DNA of 64,000 nt, taken from assembly GCF_019061125.1 (NCBI RefSeq), contig NZ_JAHQYI010000001.1, forward strand, positions 806,001 through 870,000, in the 5' to 3' direction. Shown in pieces: positions 44,593 to 53,882 of the stretch. This DNA is from Microbacterium sp. NC79 (GTDB taxonomy: Bacteria; Actinomycetota; Actinomycetes; Actinomycetales; Microbacteriaceae). Both the position numbers and the translations under genes were made by a program. How positions within the stretch are numbered: the first letter of the stretch is position 1; every line of letters begins with the position of its first letter. The notes below the pieces were generated by a model. The model was not told the DNA's origin. It made no database searches and saw only the letters and a list, made by a program, of their open reading frames with translations.

Positions 44593-45879
44593 TCAGATTG
44601 AGACAGGGGCACCTGGCGCGACGTCGGGGTCTTCGTCGGCCGGGCCGTCAGTGACGGGCTTTGCCGCAATGATCGACGAGATCGGCCGCCACACCAGCGC
44701 GAGCGTGATCGCTGCGCCGCCGAACGCGAACCACCATGGGGCGGTGGGGCCCCACACCTGGGCGAGCACGCCGCCGATGGCCTGACCGATCACGAGGCCG
44801 CCGAACACGCCGACCATGTTCACCGAGGCGATGCGGCCCTGCAGTTCACGCGGTACCAGGCGCTGGCGAACCGTCGTGGAGATGGTTCCCCACAGGAACG
44901 CGTAGATGCCGAAGAAGAACATGATGATGAGCGCGACAATGCCGTTGGTCGCGAGCGCGAATGACAGGTGCATGAGGACTTCGCACGTCAGGCAGATGCG
45001 CATCAACAGCGCGAAGGAGAACCGCTTTTCCAGCCACCCGAAGCTGAGTGACGCAAGCAGCCCACCGATCGCGGCAGCCGACGTGAGGAAACCGTAGCCA
45101 ACGGGGCCCATGTTCAGGTGTTCGGTGGCATACAGCACGAGCACGCCCCACGGCGCCGCCCACGTCACGTTGAACGCCAGAATAATGATGACGAGTGTCC
45201 GCACCGGCGGGTTCTTCATGAGCCATCGCAGACCCTCGGCGATGTCGGTGTGAACGGGCTGGTGGCTCTGGGGATCACGGGTTGGTGGGGTGGCCGCGAT
45301 ACGAGAAATGAGCACAACGGCGAGCAGCACGCACAGCACCTGCAACAGGAAGGGCCAAAACGCCCCCATCGCGAACAGGAAGGCGCCAAGCGGCGGACCC
45401 GCGAACTGGTTCGCGACAAGATACCCGGCCTGCAGGCGGGTGTTCGCAACGCCCAGGTCGTCACTGTTCACCATCATCGGCAGGAGTGTTTGCGCGGTGG
45501 TGTCGACGAAGACCTCCGCCGTTCCGTAGAGGAACGCGGCAACCAGCACGATGGCAATATTGGCGGTTCCGGTGATCAGAAAGGCAATCAGCCCGATGAC
45601 CACGACAGCGCGGATCAGGTTCGCCACGATCACGAGAACGCGGCGGTTGACGCGGTCAGCGATCGCGCCGGCATGCAACCCGAACAGCAACCACGGCAAG
45701 AACTGCAGGATCGCCCCGGACGCCACCAGAATCGGTGATGACGTCATCGACGCGATCAGCAGGGGCGCTGCCGCGAGCGCAATGCCGTCGCCAATGTTGC
45801 TCGTCCACGATGACGTCAACAGCCAGCGAAAGTCCCGCCCTAAGCGTGCGGGTGTGATCAGTTCACCGAGAGAAGCCAC
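44593..45879 (-). CDS. MFS exporter (MFS_3/EntS-like)
   Basis: 428 residues with about 12 transmembrane helices and the family pattern of macrolide/siderophore exporters: FRWLLTSSWTSNIGDGIALAAAPLL, FGLHAGAIADRVNRRVLVIVANL and RLVPRELQGRIASVNMVG. Substrate unknown. GTG 45879 has TAAGAT 6 nt upstream. Its orientation opposite to tatD and ksgA breaks the usual tatD-rpfB-ksgA order, which suggests insertion after loss or movement of rpfB. Confidence 0.88.
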   Translation of the reverse strand: MASLGELITPARLGRDFRWLLTSSWTSNIGDGIALAAAPLLIASMTSSPILVASGAILQFLPWLLFGLHAGAIADRVNRRVLVIVANLIRAVVVIGLIAFLITGTANIAIVLVAAFLYGTAEVFVDTTAQTLLPMMVNSDDLGVANTRLQAGYLVANQFAGPPLGAFLFAMGAFWPFLLQVLCVLLAVVLISRIAATPPTRDPQSHQPVHTDIAEGLRWLMKNPPVRTLVIIILAFNVTWAAPWGVLVLYATEHLNMGPVGYGFLTSAAAIGGLLASLSFGWLEKRFSFALLMRICLTCEVLMHLSFALATNGIVALIIMFFFGIYAFLWGTISTTVRQRLVPRELQGRIASVNMVGVFGGLVIGQAIGGVLAQVWGPTAPWWFAFGGAAITLALVWRPISSIIAAKPVTDGPADEDPDVAPGAPVSI

Positions 45880-45885
45880 TGCATG

Positions 45886-45891
45886 ATCTTA
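45886..45891 (-). promoter_or_regulatory. -10 element for leaderless MFS gene
   Basis: TAAGAT on the minus strand, 6 nt, GTG 45879. Confidence 0.5.
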
Positions 45892-46002
45892 TGAGACAGG
45901 GCGGGCCCGGTGTCGTGCCGCTCCACATCGTGTTTTGCACGCATGTGCCGTGCCGCTCCCGCCGTTCATACCTGCGCGAAACGAAAGCCTCCCGTCATGC
46001 GC

Positions 46003-46008
46003 GAGAAT
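46003..46008 (+). promoter_or_regulatory. -10-like element for leaderless ksgA
   Basis: GAGAAT, 6 nt, ATG 46015. The same hexamer and spacing recur before the RluA-type gene at 54860. Confidence 0.45.
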
Positions 46009-46014
46009 GGAACC

Positions 46015-46872
46015 ATGACCGTCACTCTCCTCGGTGCTTCCGAAATCCGTCGCCTCGCCGCCGAGCTTGACGTCACCCCCACCAAAAAGTGGGGACAAAA
46101 CTTTGTTGTGGACGCGAATACGGTGCGCCGTATCGTTCAGGTTGCGAAGGTGACAAGCGGCGAACGCGTCGTCGAAGTCGGGCCCGGGCTTGGCTCGCTG
46201 ACGCTCGCGATTTTGGAGACCGGCGCGACCGTCACCGCCGTCGAGATTGACCCGCGCTTGGCCGCGCGGTTGCCACAGACCGCTGCCGAGCACCAGGTTC
46301 CCGACGGTGCATTGCAGATTATCCAGAACGACGCGCTGAAAGTCACCGAGCTGCCTGGCGAGCCCACCGTGCTCGTCGCCAACCTGCCGTACAACGTCTC
46401 GGTTCCGGTGCTGCTGCACTTCATGGAGACCTTCCCGACGCTTGACCGTGGTGTCGTGATGGTGCAGGCGGAGGTTGGCGAGCGACTCGCTGCCCCTCCC
46501 GGATCCAAGACCTATGGTTCCCCGTCTGTGAAGGCCGCCTGGTATGGCGACTGGAAGCTGGCAGGCAACGTCTCTCGTCAGGTGTTCTGGCCGGTGCCCA
46601 ATGTGGATTCAGTGCTCGTCGGCTTCCAGCGCTCTGGCGACAAGCTCGGTACGGAACAAGAACGCAAGGCGACCTTCGCGATCGTCGATGCGGCCTTCCA
46701 ACAGCGCCGCAAGATGCTCCGTCAGGCGCTCTCGTCGCTCCTCGGCGGTTCCGCTGCCTCCTCAAGCGAGGTGCTGGAGCGTGCCGGCGTTGACCCCACG
46801 GTGCGTGGTGAGCAGCTCACCGTGCACGACTACCTGCGCATCGCGCGCACGATCGCCGCACCGCTGTCGTAA
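46015..46872 (+). CDS. rsmA: 16S rRNA dimethyladenosine transferase RsmA/KsgA
   Basis: Dimethylates A1518 and A1519 of 16S rRNA. 285 residues: KKWGQNFVVDANTVRRIV, SAM motif VVEVGPGLGSLT, VTAVEIDPRLA, catalytic NLPYNVSVP and RQVFWPVPNVDSVLVGF. ATG 46015 is selected over longer frames because GAGAAT lies 6 nt upstream and homologues begin here. ispE, usually the next gene, is displaced by an aldo/keto reductase. Confidence 0.96.
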   Translation: MTVTLLGASEIRRLAAELDVTPTKKWGQNFVVDANTVRRIVQVAKVTSGERVVEVGPGLGSLTLAILETGATVTAVEIDPRLAARLPQTAAEHQVPDGALQIIQNDALKVTELPGEPTVLVANLPYNVSVPVLLHFMETFPTLDRGVVMVQAEVGERLAAPPGSKTYGSPSVKAAWYGDWKLAGNVSRQVFWPVPNVDSVLVGFQRSGDKLGTEQERKATFAIVDAAFQQRRKMLRQALSSLLGGSAASSSEVLERAGVDPTVRGEQLTVHDYLRIARTIAAPLS

Positions 46873-46964
46873 GCACGACGGGCGAGCATCGGAACCACGG
46901 GGCGTGGGACAAGTCCACCGGCGTGTGCCGCGTGGTGGCGTTCACAACGGAGACATCGTCGCGC

Positions 46965-46970
46965 TACGGT
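46965..46970 (+). promoter_or_regulatory. -10 element for leaderless aldo/keto reductase 2
   Basis: TACGGT, 6 nt (GGGAGC), ATG 46977. Confidence 0.5.
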
Positions 46971-46976
46971 GGGAGC

Positions 46977-48038
46977 ATGACGCATCCTCGCCTCAATCTG
47001 AGCACACCAGACACGCACCGTCCGTATGTCGCAGCCGAGGGGCGCTTCAATAACACCTACTACCGTCGCGTTGGTAACAGCGGCCTGTACCTGCCGCCGA
47101 TTTCGCTCGGACTGTGGTGGAACTTCGGCGACAACGTCCCGTTCGACAACCAGCGCGCGCTGATGCGCCATGCGTTCGACAACGGCATCTTGCACTTCGA
47201 CCTCGCCAACAACTACGGCCCGCCGTATGGTTCCGCAGAGACCAACTTCGGCCGCATGATGCGCGAAGACTTTGCGCCATACCGTGATGAGCTCATCATC
47301 TCGTCGAAGGCCGGCTGGGATATGTGGCAGGGGCCGCACGGCGACTTCGGTTCGCGCAAGTACATTCTCTCCAGCGCCGAAGCATCGCTTACGCGCATGG
47401 GCCTCGACTACGTCGACATTTTCTACTCGCACCGTGTTGACCCCGATACTCCGGTGGAAGAAACCATTGGCGCCCTTGACACGCTGGTACGCCAGGGCAA
47501 GGCACTCTATGTGGGAATCTCGTCGTACTCGGCCGAACGGACAGCCGAGGCGAAGGCGGTGGCCCGATCGCTCGGCACGCCACTCGTGATTCACCAGCCG
47601 TCATACTCGATCTTGAACCGCTGGGTTGAAGGCGGCCTCACCGAGACCCTGGAGGCCGAAGGGATGGGAGCCATCGCCTTTACGCCGCTCGCCCAGGGGT
47701 ACCTCACAGACAAGTACCTCGGCACGGGACCCGCTGACCGCAACGTGAAGCGCGGCTCGCTGGCCGATGACATTTCAGAAGAGGGTCGCGAAGCGCTGCG
47801 CGCGCTGAACGCGATCGCACAGGAGCGCGGGCAAAGCCTCGCGCAGATGGCGCTGCAGTGGGTGCTTCGCAACCCTGTCGTATCGTCCGCATTGATTGGT
47901 GCTTCGCGCCCATCGCAACTGGACGAAAACATCAAGGCCCTCGATGCCGCGCCGTTCGACGACGCCGAACTCGCCGCGATTGACGCGCTCAGCGACTCGA
48001 TCGACGTCAACAAGTGGGCGGTGTCGTCAGACCTGTGA
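46977..48038 (+). CDS. gpr: Aldo/keto reductase, L-glyceraldehyde-3-phosphate reductase type (YghZ/Gpr)
   Basis: NADPH-dependent reductase of the AKR14 group that detoxifies methylglyoxal and L-glyceraldehyde-3-phosphate in E. coli. 353 residues: YRRVGNSGLYLPPISLGLWWNFG, FDLANNYGPPYGSAETNFG (Asp and Tyr of the tetrad), SSKAGWDMW (Lys), IFYSHRVD (His) and QPSYSILNRWVE. Length and the N-terminal extension before YRR fit YghZ. Overlaps ispE by GTGA, so the two are coupled; unusual for this locus. Confidence 0.88.
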   Translation: MTHPRLNLSTPDTHRPYVAAEGRFNNTYYRRVGNSGLYLPPISLGLWWNFGDNVPFDNQRALMRHAFDNGILHFDLANNYGPPYGSAETNFGRMMREDFAPYRDELIISSKAGWDMWQGPHGDFGSRKYILSSAEASLTRMGLDYVDIFYSHRVDPDTPVEETIGALDTLVRQGKALYVGISSYSAERTAEAKAVARSLGTPLVIHQPSYSILNRWVEGGLTETLEAEGMGAIAFTPLAQGYLTDKYLGTGPADRNVKRGSLADDISEEGREALRALNAIAQERGQSLAQMALQWVLRNPVVSSALIGASRPSQLDENIKALDAAPFDDAELAAIDALSDSIDVNKWAVSSDL

Positions 48039-48973
48039 CCATTTCTCCGACTCCCGATGCCGTGCGCGTTCGCGCGCCAGGCAAAGTCAATCTGGTGCTC
48101 GCCGTTGGTGAGCTAGAGGAAGATGGCTATCACCAACTTGCCACCGCGTTTCAAGCGTTGTCGCTGACAGAAGAGATCACGGCAACGAGTGCGGATGGCA
48201 TTTCGGTATCGGTGAGCGGAACCATCGATCACGCAGGTGTGCCGCTGGATGAATCCAATCTGGCATTCAAAGCAGCACAGCTCTTGCAGGAGCGCACGGG
48301 AGTAACCACCGGGGTACATCTGAGTATTCACAAGGGTGTGCCTGTTGCTGGCGGCATGGGCGGTGGTTCCGCTGATGCGGCCGCTGCACTCGTTGCCTGC
48401 GACGCGCTGTGGGGCACGAATCTGTCCCAGGCAGAACTCCACGCGCTCGCGGCAGAACTCGGTGCCGACGTGCCGTTTAGCCTGCAGGGCGGAACGGCCA
48501 TGGGCACCGGTCGCGGTGATGAGCTCAGCCCGATGCTCTCGCAGGGCCGTTTTGACTGGGTGCTCGTTACGAATGCTGAGGGGCTGTCAACGCCGCGCGT
48601 GTACGGCGAACTTGACGCCATTCGTGCGCGCCTGCGCGCCGACCTTCCCGTGGTTCCGGTGCAACCGCAACTGAGTACCAGCCTGTTTCACGCCCTCCGT
48701 GCGGGGGATGCTGTGCGACTGGCTGACGCTTTACACAACGATTTGCAGCAGGCAGCGATCGCCCTGCGCCCGGAGCTCGCCGACGTGATTGAACTCGGTC
48801 TACGCGAGGGCGCACTCGCCGGTATTGTGTCCGGCTCAGGGCCGACGATCGCGTTGCTGTGTGCGAGCCCCGAGTCTGCCATTGACGTCCAGGTTGCGAT
48901 GATCGCGGCCGGATACGACAGCTTCCACGCGCACGGCCCGGTCGCTGGCACCCGCATCGTTTCAACCGTGTAA
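48035..48973 (+). CDS. ispE: 4-diphosphocytidyl-2-C-methyl-D-erythritol kinase
   Basis: Fourth step of the non-mevalonate isoprenoid pathway. 312 residues of the GHMP kinase family: VRAPGKVNLVLAVG at the start, the ATP loop PVAGGMGGGSADAAAAL (from residue 103), and IVSGSGPTIALL near the end. GTG 48035 overlaps the upstream reductase stop. Confidence 0.95.
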   Translation: MTISPTPDAVRVRAPGKVNLVLAVGELEEDGYHQLATAFQALSLTEEITATSADGISVSVSGTIDHAGVPLDESNLAFKAAQLLQERTGVTTGVHLSIHKGVPVAGGMGGGSADAAAALVACDALWGTNLSQAELHALAAELGADVPFSLQGGTAMGTGRGDELSPMLSQGRFDWVLVTNAEGLSTPRVYGELDAIRARLRADLPVVPVQPQLSTSLFHALRAGDAVRLADALHNDLQQAAIALRPELADVIELGLREGALAGIVSGSGPTIALLCASPESAIDVQVAMIAAGYDSFHAHGPVAGTRIVSTV

Positions 48974-49075
48974 CGCTCGATCGCGTCACCGGACGAACGC
49001 TAGGCGAGACGAAGCGCACGGCGGGTGGCGCCCGCATCGGTGACGCCCAGGTGGTACCGCTAGCCTGGAGAGACA

Positions 49076-50881
49076 ATGGCGCACTTGCTTGGGGCTGAAG
49101 CCCTCCACCTAGAATTTCCGACCAAAGTCGTGTTCGACTCCGTCACCCTCGGTATCAACGAGGGCGACCGTATCGGCATCGTGGGTCGCAACGGCGACGG
49201 CAAGTCGAGCCTGCTGGCGATGCTCGCCGGTGTGCTTGAGCCTGACAGCGGTCGCGTGACCGTTCGCGGTGGCGTGCGCATTGGCGTGCTCACCCAGCAA
49301 GACATGCTCGATGATGACGAGACCGTGAGCAATGCTGTCGTCGGAGACCGCCCCGAGTACGAGTGGGCGGGTGACGCCCGCATCCGCGATGTGATTGATG
49401 GGCTCCTTCGCGACATTGCGTGGGACGCGCGCATCGGCGACCTCTCTGGCGGTCAGCGCCGCCGGGTGGCGCTTGCGCACCTGCTCAGCGGCGATCATGA
49501 CGTGATGTTTCTTGACGAGCCGACGAACCACCTCGACGTTGAAGCCATCGCATGGCTCGCCCAGCACCTCAAGCGTCGCTGGCCAGCCAACTCCGGCGGC
49601 CTGCTCATCGTGACGCACGACCGTTGGTTCCTTGATGAGGTAGCCAACTACACGTGGGAGGTGCACGACCGCATCGTCGAACCGTTCGAGGGCGGCTACG
49701 CTGCGTACATTCTGCAGCGTGTTGAGCGTGACCGTCAGGCATCGACGATCGAGGCCAAAAGGCAAAACCTCGCCCGCAAGGAGCTCGCCTGGTTGCGGCG
49801 TGGGGCTCCGGCTCGCACCTCAAAGCCAAAGTTCCGTATTGATGCGGCCAACGAGCTGATCGCCGATGTTCCGGAGATTCGAAATAAGACAGAGCTCGCC
49901 TCACTGGCGGTTTCGCGCCTCGGAAAAGACGTTGTTGACCTCATCGATGCCGGTGTCAGCTTTGGTGATAAGACAGTGCTGCGCGATATCGAATGGCGTC
50001 TGGCGCCGGGGGAGCGCACCGGAATCCTCGGTGTCAACGGTGCAGGTAAATCAACCCTGCTTGGTCTGATTTCCGGAACCACGAAGCCGACCGCAGGTTC
50101 CGTCAAGCGGGGTAAAACCGTGCAGGTGCGCACCCTGACGCAGCGGATGGATGAACTCGACCCGCACCTCAACGACCCGGTACGCGTCGTCATCAGCGGC
50201 TTGCGTACGAGCTACACGTTCGGCTCGGGTTCGAAAGCGACCGAGCTCTCGCCCGGCCAACTCCTGGAGCGGATGGGATTCTCCAGCGCACAGCTCTCGA
50301 CCCCGGTGAAAGACCTGTCTGGTGGGCAGAAGCGTCGCCTCCAGTTGCTGCTGATTCTGCTCGACCAGCCGAACGTGCTGATCCTGGATGAGCCGACCAA
50401 CGATCTTGACACCGACATGCTCGCGGCCCTGGAAGACCTTTTGGACTCGTGGCCTGGCACCCTCATCGTCGTCTCGCACGACCGGTACTTCCTGGAGCGC
50501 GTCACCGACCAGCAGTACGCAATCCTTGGTCAGCGACTCCGGCACCTGCCGAATGGTGTTGATGAGTACCTGAAGCTCCGTGAAGCGGAAGACCGCGCCG
50601 CAGCGTCTGCCACCGCCGCGGGAGCCGCACCAGCGTCGTCAGCGGCGACACCCGCATTGTCTGGCAAACAGGCACGGGAGGCCGAAAAGGAAATGGCCTC
50701 GCTGGAACGCCGCTTCCAGAAACTGCGCAGCCAGGCGCAGACCGCCAGGGCGGCCCTTGCAGATATGGACCAGGGCGACTACCAGGCGCTTGGCAACAAG
50801 ATGACTGAAATCTCCCATATCGAGGCGGAAGCCGACGATTTGGAGATGGCCTGGCTGGAGCTCGCAGAGAAGCTCGGGTAG
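49076..50881 (+). CDS. ABC-F family ATPase
   Basis: Cytosolic twin-ATPase protein without transmembrane helices; ABC-F proteins act on stalled ribosomes. 601 residues. First domain: Walker A GRNGDGKSSL, LSGGQRRRVAL, MFLDEPTNHLD. Second domain: GVNGAGKSTL, LSGGQKRRLQLL, LILDEPTNDLD. A linker with GAPARTSKPKFRID and a C-terminal coiled coil (EAEKEMASLERRFQKLRSQ) fit the Uup/EttA-like housekeeping branch rather than resistance types. GGAGAG precedes the ATG. Confidence 0.93.
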   Translation: MAHLLGAEALHLEFPTKVVFDSVTLGINEGDRIGIVGRNGDGKSSLLAMLAGVLEPDSGRVTVRGGVRIGVLTQQDMLDDDETVSNAVVGDRPEYEWAGDARIRDVIDGLLRDIAWDARIGDLSGGQRRRVALAHLLSGDHDVMFLDEPTNHLDVEAIAWLAQHLKRRWPANSGGLLIVTHDRWFLDEVANYTWEVHDRIVEPFEGGYAAYILQRVERDRQASTIEAKRQNLARKELAWLRRGAPARTSKPKFRIDAANELIADVPEIRNKTELASLAVSRLGKDVVDLIDAGVSFGDKTVLRDIEWRLAPGERTGILGVNGAGKSTLLGLISGTTKPTAGSVKRGKTVQVRTLTQRMDELDPHLNDPVRVVISGLRTSYTFGSGSKATELSPGQLLERMGFSSAQLSTPVKDLSGGQKRRLQLLLILLDQPNVLILDEPTNDLDTDMLAALEDLLDSWPGTLIVVSHDRYFLERVTDQQYAILGQRLRHLPNGVDEYLKLREAEDRAAASATAAGAAPASSAATPALSGKQAREAEKEMASLERRFQKLRSQAQTARAALADMDQGDYQALGNKMTEISHIEAEADDLEMAWLELAEKLG

Positions 50882-50962
50882 CTCGTGACGCGGCGTCAAA
50901 CGCGTGCCAGATGCAAATCGGTGACGCCATATTTCGCCGGCGTGACGCTCTGTGACACTCGA

Positions 50963-50992
50963 TTGGAAGGGCGGCGAAAACGCTCGTACGGT
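50963..50992 (+). promoter_or_regulatory. Candidate metQNI promoter
   Basis: TTGGAA (50963-50968) and TACGGT (50987-50992), 18 bp apart; 5' UTR about 25 nt with AGAGAGG before the metQ ATG. No SAM riboswitch structure is recognised in the 141-bp gap. Confidence 0.45.
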
Positions 50993-51022
50993 TACGGAGT
51001 CCCCCAAGAGAGGTTCTGCGTC

Positions 51023-51934
51023 ATGTCCCGCTTTTTCGGCCACCGCCGTTTCGTTTCCGCCCTTGCCGCCGTTGCCGCGGTTCCGCTCGTTGTCGGTCTT
51101 GCCGGTTGCGCAACTACGCCCGCATCTGACCCCGCTACAGACGACAAGGTCATCAAGATTGGCATCGTCAGCGACGGTGACGCACAGTGGGCGCCGTTCG
51201 TTGAGGCGGCTGCGGAAGCCGGCATCGAGGTGGAACTGGTCAACTTCGGTTCTTACGAGCAGCCCAACCCCGCGCTGACCGAGGGTGAGCTTGACCTCAA
51301 CCAGTTCCAGCACATCGTTTACCTCGCGACCTACAACGTGAACGCCAAGGAAGACCTGGTGCCGATCGGTGCCACCGCTATCTTCCCGCTTGGTCTGTAC
51401 TCGAAGAAGTACGAAGACGTCGCCGACATTCCCGCAGGGGAGACCGTTGCCGTTCCCGACGACGCATCGAACCAGGCTCGCGCGCTGCTCGTGTTGCAGT
51501 CGGCAGGGCTCATCGAGCTGAAGAGCGGCGGCACGATCTTCAGCGACCTCGCTGATGTCGACACCGACAAGTCGAAGGTTAAGGTCACCGCCCTGGAAGC
51601 TGCCCTCATCCCGACCTCGCTGCCTGACGTGGCTGCCGCCATTATCAACAACGACTTCGTCGCTGACGCTGGCCTGTCGTTTGCTGACGCGCTCGCTCAG
51701 GATGACCCGACCGACCCCAACGCGCTGCCGTACGTCAACATCTTCGCGGCCCGCGCCGACGACGCTGAAAACGAGACCTACCTCAAGCTCGTTGAAATCT
51801 TCCAGACCGACAAGGACGTCCAGGCGGGCCTGCAGGAGTCGTCAGGCAACGTCGCCGTGCCGCTGACCACGCCGGTCGAAGACCTCGTCGGATCCCTGAA
51901 AAAGGTTGAGGCCGACACCAAGGCACAGAAGTAA
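51023..51934 (+). CDS. metQ: Methionine ABC importer substrate-binding lipoprotein
   Basis: NlpA/MetQ-family lipoprotein that delivers methionine to MetNI. 303 residues: signal peptide with lipobox LAGC, lipidated Cys29, then KIGIVSDGDAQWAPFVEAA, NPALTEGELDLNQFQHIVYL and IPAGETVAVPDDASNQARAL, which are close to the family blocks. ATG 51023 chosen over the open frame from 50885 because it starts the signal peptide. Confidence 0.93.
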   Translation: MSRFFGHRRFVSALAAVAAVPLVVGLAGCATTPASDPATDDKVIKIGIVSDGDAQWAPFVEAAAEAGIEVELVNFGSYEQPNPALTEGELDLNQFQHIVYLATYNVNAKEDLVPIGATAIFPLGLYSKKYEDVADIPAGETVAVPDDASNQARALLVLQSAGLIELKSGGTIFSDLADVDTDKSKVKVTALEAALIPTSLPDVAAAIINNDFVADAGLSFADALAQDDPTDPNALPYVNIFAARADDAENETYLKLVEIFQTDKDVQAGLQESSGNVAVPLTTPVEDLVGSLKKVEADTKAQK

Positions 51935-51951
51935 TCAGGAAAGCCTGATCC

Positions 51952-51987
51952 CAGAGGATCGGGAAGCACACGCTTCCCGATCCTCTG
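51952..51987 (+). terminator. Strong intercistronic hairpin between metQ and metN
   Basis: Perfect 16-bp stem (51952-51967 with 51972-51987), 4-nt loop, then TGTTT. A smaller TCAGG-AAAG-CCTGA hairpin (51935-51948) precedes it. Probably attenuates readthrough or protects the metQ mRNA, giving more binding protein than transporter. Confidence 0.65.
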
Positions 51988-52015
51988 AGCTGTTTAGCAA
52001 GACCCGGAGAACGAA

Positions 52016-53059
52016 ATGTCTATCGTCACCCTCACGAACGTTTCGCGACATTATCCCGCCCGCACAACGGGCGCGGCTGATGTCGTCGCCGTCGACAATG
52101 TTTCCCTCGCCATCGAAAAGGGCGACGTCTACGGCATCATCGGATATTCCGGTGCCGGAAAATCGACGCTCGTCCGCCTGATTAACGCGCTGGAGCCGAC
52201 AACGAGCGGAACCATCACCGTCGATGGCACCGACATCACGGCTCTCAGCGAGCGTGAGTTGCGCCGCGTGCGTGGCGGTATCGGCATGATCTTTCAGCAG
52301 TTCAACCTGTTTGCCGGTCGCACGGTGCGCGCCAACATCGCCTACCCGCTGAAGCTTGCCGGGTGGAAAAAGACCGACATCGCGGCACGGGTTGAAGAGC
52401 TTCTCGCTTTCGTTGGCCTCAGTGATAAAGCGGGGGCGTACCCGGAACAACTCTCCGGTGGGCAGAAGCAGCGCGTCGGTATTGCCCGTGCGCTCGCGAC
52501 TCGCCCCGCGATTCTCCTGGCCGATGAAGCCACCAGCGCGCTCGACCCTCAAACCACACACGAAGTGCTCGATCTGCTGAGGCGCGTCAATCGTGAGCAG
52601 GGCGTCACGATCGTGGTCATCACTCACGAGATGGACGTCATCCAAACCCTCGCCACCAAGGTCGCCGTGATGGAGAATGGGCGCATCATCGAGCAGGGTG
52701 ACGTCTTCGAGGTGTTCTCCAACCCGCAACACCCGGCATCGCAGCGCTTCGTCGGCACTGTGATCAAGGGTGTTCCGTCGCCCGCAGAGGCCGCAGCCTT
52801 GGCTGATCGGCACACCGGCCGTCTCGTGACGTTCTCTTTCCGTGACGGTGACTCCGCCCAGGCCCGCGTCTTCCTCGACCTGGCAGCAGCCGGCCTCGAC
52901 TTCGAGCTGGTCTACGGCGGCATTAACGACATTCGTGGTCGCGCGTTCGGCAACCTCACGCTCGCCATCCGGGGCGATGACGCAGCCATCGACCGCACCC
53001 TCGCACTGATCGACGAACGCATGACGGTCACGGAACTCGATGAGCAGGGAGCACGCTGA
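52016..53059 (+). CDS. metN: Methionine ABC importer ATPase
   Basis: Energises methionine uptake. 347 residues: Walker A GYSGAGKSTLV, signature LSGGQKQRVGIARAL, Walker B ILLADEATSALD, H-loop VVITHEMDVI, and a C-terminal NIL/ACT-like regulatory domain from about residue 265 that in relatives senses methionine (trans-inhibition). TGATG overlap with metI. Confidence 0.95.
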   Translation: MSIVTLTNVSRHYPARTTGAADVVAVDNVSLAIEKGDVYGIIGYSGAGKSTLVRLINALEPTTSGTITVDGTDITALSERELRRVRGGIGMIFQQFNLFAGRTVRANIAYPLKLAGWKKTDIAARVEELLAFVGLSDKAGAYPEQLSGGQKQRVGIARALATRPAILLADEATSALDPQTTHEVLDLLRRVNREQGVTIVVITHEMDVIQTLATKVAVMENGRIIEQGDVFEVFSNPQHPASQRFVGTVIKGVPSPAEAAALADRHTGRLVTFSFRDGDSAQARVFLDLAAAGLDFELVYGGINDIRGRAFGNLTLAIRGDDAAIDRTLALIDERMTVTELDEQGAR

Positions 53060-53721
53060 TGGATCGCCTGATTGAACTGCAGCCCGAGTTTTGGAAGGCA
53101 GCACTCGAAACCCTCTACATGACGAGCTTCGCGCTCGTGATGGGCGGGATTTTGGGCATGGCTTGGGGCGTCATGCTCTATGTGTCGCGTCCGGGCGGCA
53201 TCATGCCGAACCGCCCCATCAGCGTGATCGTGAACACGATCATCAACTTCTTCCGCCCCATCCCGTTCGTCATCTTTATCGCCGCGATCTCACAGCCGCT
53301 CGCGCGCATGGTGATCGGTACCGGCATCGGGGTCAACGCCGGCGCGTTCGCGATCGGCCTTGCCGCGTCGTTCGCGATCGGCCGCATCGTCGAACAGCAC
53401 CTGGTTTCGGTGCCGCAAGGTGTGATTGAAGCCGCACGCTCGATGGGGGCAGGGCCATGGCGAATCCTGTTCACCGTGGCGATTCCCGAAGCCCTCGGCC
53501 CGCTGATCCTCGGCTACACGTTCGTGATTGTCGCGCTGATCGACATGACGGCGATGGCTGGTCTCATCGGCGGCGGTGGGCTCGGCGCCTTCGCTCAGGT
53601 CTATGGCTTCCGTCAGTTTGAGCCCACGGTGATGTGGGCGGCAATCTTCCTCATCGTCGCCTTCGTGCACATCGTGCAGCTGCTCGGCAACCGTCTCGCC
53701 CGCAAGGTCATGCGCCGCTGA
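53059..53721 (+). CDS. metI: Methionine ABC importer permease
   Basis: 220-residue membrane permease with five to six helices. FWKAALETLYMTSFALVMGGILGM at the start and the EAA-loop PQGVIEAARSMGAGPWRILFTVAIPEALGPLI that docks MetN. Length typical for MetI. ATG overlaps the metN stop. Confidence 0.95.
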   Translation: MDRLIELQPEFWKAALETLYMTSFALVMGGILGMAWGVMLYVSRPGGIMPNRPISVIVNTIINFFRPIPFVIFIAAISQPLARMVIGTGIGVNAGAFAIGLAASFAIGRIVEQHLVSVPQGVIEAARSMGAGPWRILFTVAIPEALGPLILGYTFVIVALIDMTAMAGLIGGGGLGAFAQVYGFRQFEPTVMWAAIFLIVAFVHIVQLLGNRLARKVMRR

Positions 53722-53731
53722 GACAGCGGCC

Positions 53732-53776
53732 CGGTTCCGCCGCGCTCCGCCGCTTGAGCGGAGCGCAGCGGAACCG
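53732..53776 (+). terminator. metQNI terminator
   Basis: 19-bp stem with one C/A mismatch (53732-53750 with 53758-53776) and a 7-nt loop, 10 bp after the metI stop. No T-tract. The rest of the gap to 53882 holds short TGTGAC/GTCACA repeats with no clear role. Confidence 0.65.
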
Positions 53777-53882
53777 TCCGTTCCGTCACAATGCAACGGA
53801 TCGTGTGACAGAAGTGAACCAGTGTGACGGATGTGCATGACATTTCGTCATTCGCGATGCATTTTCGCGCGCGAAGTGGTGG

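Noticed and set aside
50882..51022. SAM or other methionine riboswitch upstream of metQ
   Set aside because: No conserved core or pseudoknot of known SAM riboswitches could be recognised; a plain promoter explains the gap.
53785..53851. TGTGAC/GTCACA repeats considered as Crp-type sites
   Set aside because: They lie between two convergent 3' ends, the spacings do not fit a Crp dimer, and no promoter is nearby.
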